From the NCBI RefSeq assembly GCF_921293095.1, contig NC_060258.1, forward strand, positions 4,774,001 through 4,838,000: a DNA stretch of 64,000 nucleotides, written 5' to 3'. Position 1 is the stretch's first letter; each line of letters starts with the position of its first letter. Of this stretch, positions 60,353 to 64,000 are shown piece by piece. The notes beneath the pieces were generated by a model. It ran no database searches and was not told the origin of the DNA. It worked only from the letters and a program-made list of their open reading frames with translations. The position numbers were made by a program, and so were the translations under genes. This DNA is from Ischnura elegans (taxonomy: Eukaryota; Arthropoda; Insecta; Odonata; Coenagrionidae).

Positions 60353-60365
60353 ACCGTCTATGAAA

Positions 60366-63149
60366 TCGATTTTTTTTCATCAACTTAGGATGACTCGCTG
60401 ATTAATGATCTAATTTTTATTTCCTCTAGTGAGCTTGTCAACTACTTGTGCAAGTAAGTAATTTATTAGTGCTTTTACTAAGATTTCGGAGATTTATATA
60501 TTCCTTGATTTAGGGTTTAGAGTGTAAGAATCCAAAATATAGACGTGGCATTGAAAAACTAAATGCAGATACTTGATTTCCTACTTGGAAAATAATATTA
60601 TTTCGTTGATTAATTGTGCACCAAAAACTATCTATTTCAATACAAGTTAAGGCGCTGTGTATTTTAACTGATGGAAAACTCCGCCACCTATCCCATCGCG
60701 TCGATCGCAATTGTTGATCTTATATACTGGAGGGAAAACTTTGCTGTCGCTTATATCCTTCGTAAGTTAACTCTCTGTTCCTATGACTATGTCTGCGTCC
60801 TGAAATATTTACTCCATTTTAGCACTCTTATTTATAACGCTATGACAATAAATTGCGGCAAAATTAATGTCACTTTTTTTTGCCTTTCGGTTGGTTCTTT
60901 TGTTCTCTAATGTGTATAAATGAGTGTATAACTCTAAAATGGGCTAATTTATTTAGATAAAATCGCTTTTTGTGGAGTAGGCGCTTTGGAATTATCGTTA
61001 TTTACCGGGAATTACTTCTCGTAAATTTACTTCATGGATTTCGCAATGTGAACTACTTAGGAGACAACATTCAGTTAGATTACTTTACTTAAAAATTCAC
61101 TGCACAATTTTTCTTGAGTCACCTGCATAGATCATGTTCATATTAAGAATACATCTTTTAAAAAATGAAAAAAGTTTGATTTCGTCGGACTCGATCCTTC
61201 GAAGGATTCTCTCGAAATTACAGCGCACAGTATAGACCCACTCGGCCAGGGAACCACGTAGTGATGAGAGGTAAATGGTGAGTCCAAATATGAATCCAAT
61301 CATAGGAAAAACCTCGCCACGGAGTCCGAAAGAAAACACACAGACAGCCCAACGTCTGTGGGGCCTCAATACATTCCATCCGCTAATCTTAATTTTGATT
61401 GGGCACTTGCTCCTGGAGTTTGACTCCAGGTTCAGTTGCTCAGTCGCGTCCGTGTCCGTCCTCGTCGGCTCGCCGCGAAGGTAACGGATGCAGGTTGGTT
61501 CATGTGCCAACCTTCCAAGTTTACTCCGACCCGGCCCCATCAATTAAGCGGGTCTCGTGAGTATCTACATATTATTGAAAACGATAAAATATTCGGGTGA
61601 TACGAAAAAGGACTTGATGGAGCGGTTTACCTGACTGAAATATTTTCCATATTATTGGTGCACTGATATTTCGGTAAAAACGTATAATGATATCCGCGGA
61701 AAGCAAAAAGAGAATTTTCTCTATTCAAAATTTTAAAACGACAGCAGTGTTTAATTAAGTTAATATGAGTTAGAGTGGAAAAAAATGTTACTACTATACT
61801 ATGCCACTGAAAAAAAATTGAACCGTAGAGATTCGAACTGATGACTTGGGATTGCTGCCGTGGTAAGTCTTCTCCTTAGCCACTAGTCCATCCCACTCGT
61901 TGACTGCGAAGCAAATTTATTACGAGCTTTGTCAGAGAAGGAATGAACCAGTCTTCTAGTGTCACTAAACCAAGCTGATTTTAAACACTCACTGGCATTA
62001 TTTACTGTGATATTGCGGCGGATATTTTATATGTATGTTATGTTCGCTATCGCTGATCGAAAAGCTTCAGCGTTAAATGTAAGACAATATACTTCGACGG
62101 ATCGGCCAACTTACGAGAGAAGGTAAATTGACGTTCTGGACGTAGATGTATTATCTATCAGAAGCTGCATAAATTATTTGGTCTTAAACATTGCACATAT
62201 CCGGCATACATTTCCCTTTAACGATGTTGTTATAAAAATAGTACGGGAGGTGGTAAAGTTGTTCAAATTTTCCTCCCACTGATGTAATAGAAAATGCCGA
62301 AACTCGATTTCCAAACTGCGGCGAAAGTGGCGCCGCTCCATTTGTGCAATACTTTTGTATCCGACTGTACATAGTACCTTAGTACCATGCATACATTATT
62401 GATGAATTAAAACAGAGAAATATTAAAAGAGACTATCCCCACGTAAGTGAGAGACAATACTATGAATTATCAACCAGTCATGAACAAACAAATGCATAAA
62501 ATTCAACAAAAATTTAATTCATTTGGTAAAACATTTTGGTGGGTGACACATACAACAGGTAAACATATTAGAGTTGAAAATAAGGAGATGAATTTACCAC
62601 TTGAGGCTTTTGAACATGAGTGCATTATATCTAAAAATTCAATTGAACTGGGTACATGCCTGCAGATCCCTTCAGTTTCACCAACTGGCAGGTACCCCAA
62701 CCATGGATGCCCTAATGTCACCATAGCTCAAGACCCCTCCTAAAAAGGCTCCATTCCCCTAAAAAATACTTTTCTTGTTAAGAATCACCATAACACAGAA
62801 ACCGGAAATCAAAGATTGAAGAAGAATCTTCCACCCATCCATGTGACAACAGAGCCCCACAATCCTGTGTTAAAAATTTCTGAAATGATAGGCTAGGTAG
62901 ATAGGCTATACTAGTGTACTCCAACAATCCTCCTTCGAAAGCCCATGCTTTGATACATGATGCCATATGCTTTTCACTACAGCACTCACTGGCAGTATGT
63001 CATGTAATGATACATTTGCTATGCTAAAATAAAAAATAAATATATTTGTCGCTGTTATGATTTTTAATTTTTTTATTACATGCATTAGGCTCCCATTAAT
63101 AAGAGGCTGCAAAATACTGTAACATCTCTAGGCAATGGCTAGAAGTGGT
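60366..63149 (-). repeat. Giant inverted repeat, right arm
   Basis: 2.78 kb, reverse complement of 55138-57923 with a handful of substitutions and single-base indels in homopolymers. It ends outward at AGAAGTGGT (63141-63149), after which the flanks differ (TAGTGGTTATG here). I saw no target duplication at the outer flanks. Confidence 0.95.
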
Positions 63150-64000
63150 TAGTGGTTATGTAGTCTCATCAGTGCCAGCTGTGGAATTGCCTCTAGGGTC
63201 TTAGCTTCTTAAAACTGTGGTATACCCGCAATTTAAAAATATTAAATTTCCTAATATGCTTAATTGGTATTATTATCTTAATCTTCATTTCCAATACATA
63301 TAATTTTATGCAGCATTTTTTAAGTTTATCCAGTTTTTTTTCCAATTATTCTCATGTAGGTATTCTTTACTTGACTGTTCCAGATGGATTTCTTAAGATA
63401 TATAAAGGGCAGAGCAGAGGCGAACTAGGACAACAGGAAATCTCTTCCCTCTGTCAATCCAAATAACATTTGGATACTCTGAAGAGAGCCATGCCTCAAG
63501 AGTCCCAGAGGCTCACCTCAAGGCTGTGATGATGCTGAAGTGATGTATGGATGTTAACCTAGAAGTACTTAAGTATGAGACATTCATCTTAATCCAGGCA
63601 CAGAAGAGACTGGTTTTAATGGCAAGAAAGCAGTCCGGATCTGCCCTGCACACAACTAAGCATCAAGAGGTGAAACCCATGGTGTCCACCTGTGCATTTC
63701 ACTGTTAAAGTATCTTACCTATCAAATCTCACCTCGGGAATAGGAAAGCAACGAATGAAATAGCTGTTGAAAGAAATAAAGTGGCCTGAATTTGAACTGC
63801 TTTACCCGAATCACTAAAAAATGTGAAACAACCATTGGTAAATGTTGTTGACAAAATTTCGATTGATTATGGTAAATAAATATTAATCTCTCCTTTGTTT
63901 CTGCTCATGCAAAAGAATTTTATTAACCTTATATTGCTTGTAACTGTGTTGTAATATTTACATGTATATCAACTATTTGATTTTACTTGATGACTTTTAC
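63150..64000. other. Right end of window, nothing recognised
   Basis: AT-rich sequence with no long open frame, repeat or splice-supported exon that I can identify. Confidence 0.5.

Noticed and set aside
55138-63149. A single transposon with 2.8-kb terminal inverted repeats
   Set aside because: No target duplication at the outer flanks, no transposase, and the spacer holds unrelated retroelements; a segmental inverted duplication is more likely.

Overview
The window looks like a piece of an insect genome. It is AT-rich and intron-rich. It carries two genes with the arthropod-typical ZAD zinc-finger domain and a dense, multi-family load of eukaryotic transposons: copia, gypsy, mariner, piggyBac, LINE and tRNA-derived SINE. 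The C2H2 linkers of the form HTKEKPYSC recall large zinc-finger families of odonates such as damselflies, but that species guess is only an impression. There are no operons, ribosome binding sites or CRISPR arrays.

Layout. 1-2783 is a DNA transposon or long-TIR element with about 550-bp terminal inverted repeats and a decayed interior. 2784-7660 is gene-poor and holds one short TIR element. 44744 down to about 7660 on the minus strand is one long gene: a two-exon ZAD, a run of small acidic exons that nearly all start and end in phase 0, and a last exon with a C2H2 zinc-finger array whose final fingers are cut off by an in-frame stop and a frameshift. Its introns hold an intact copia element with identical LTRs (21365-25789), two mariner relics, a piggyBac 3' end, LINE fragments, several MITE-like elements, and a 3.1-kb region bounded by GGGNCATTCCA motifs that contains seven copies of a 15-mer, GTTACGTACGGGACA. 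A second ZAD gene starts at 45787 on the plus strand, head to head with the first across about 1 kb. A decayed copy of its promoter and start exon lies 3 kb downstream at 48.4-48.96 kb.

From 49.8 to 54.3 kb the plus strand carries candidate exons. Those at 53359-54273 together show the GDS, GxND and DxxH blocks of an SGNH/GDSL hydrolase fold. 55138-63149 is a large, nearly perfect inverted repeat: two 2.8-kb arms around a 2.4-kb spacer that holds a solo gypsy LTR with a 4-bp target duplication and an antisense LINE reverse-transcriptase fragment. The last 850 bp show nothing recognisable.

Functionally, the two ZAD proteins are probably DNA-binding regulators, with dimerising ZADs and DNA-binding C2H2 fingers. 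Most of the rest is mobile DNA. All exon models were made by eye from splice consensus and reading-frame continuity; no alignment or transcript data were available.
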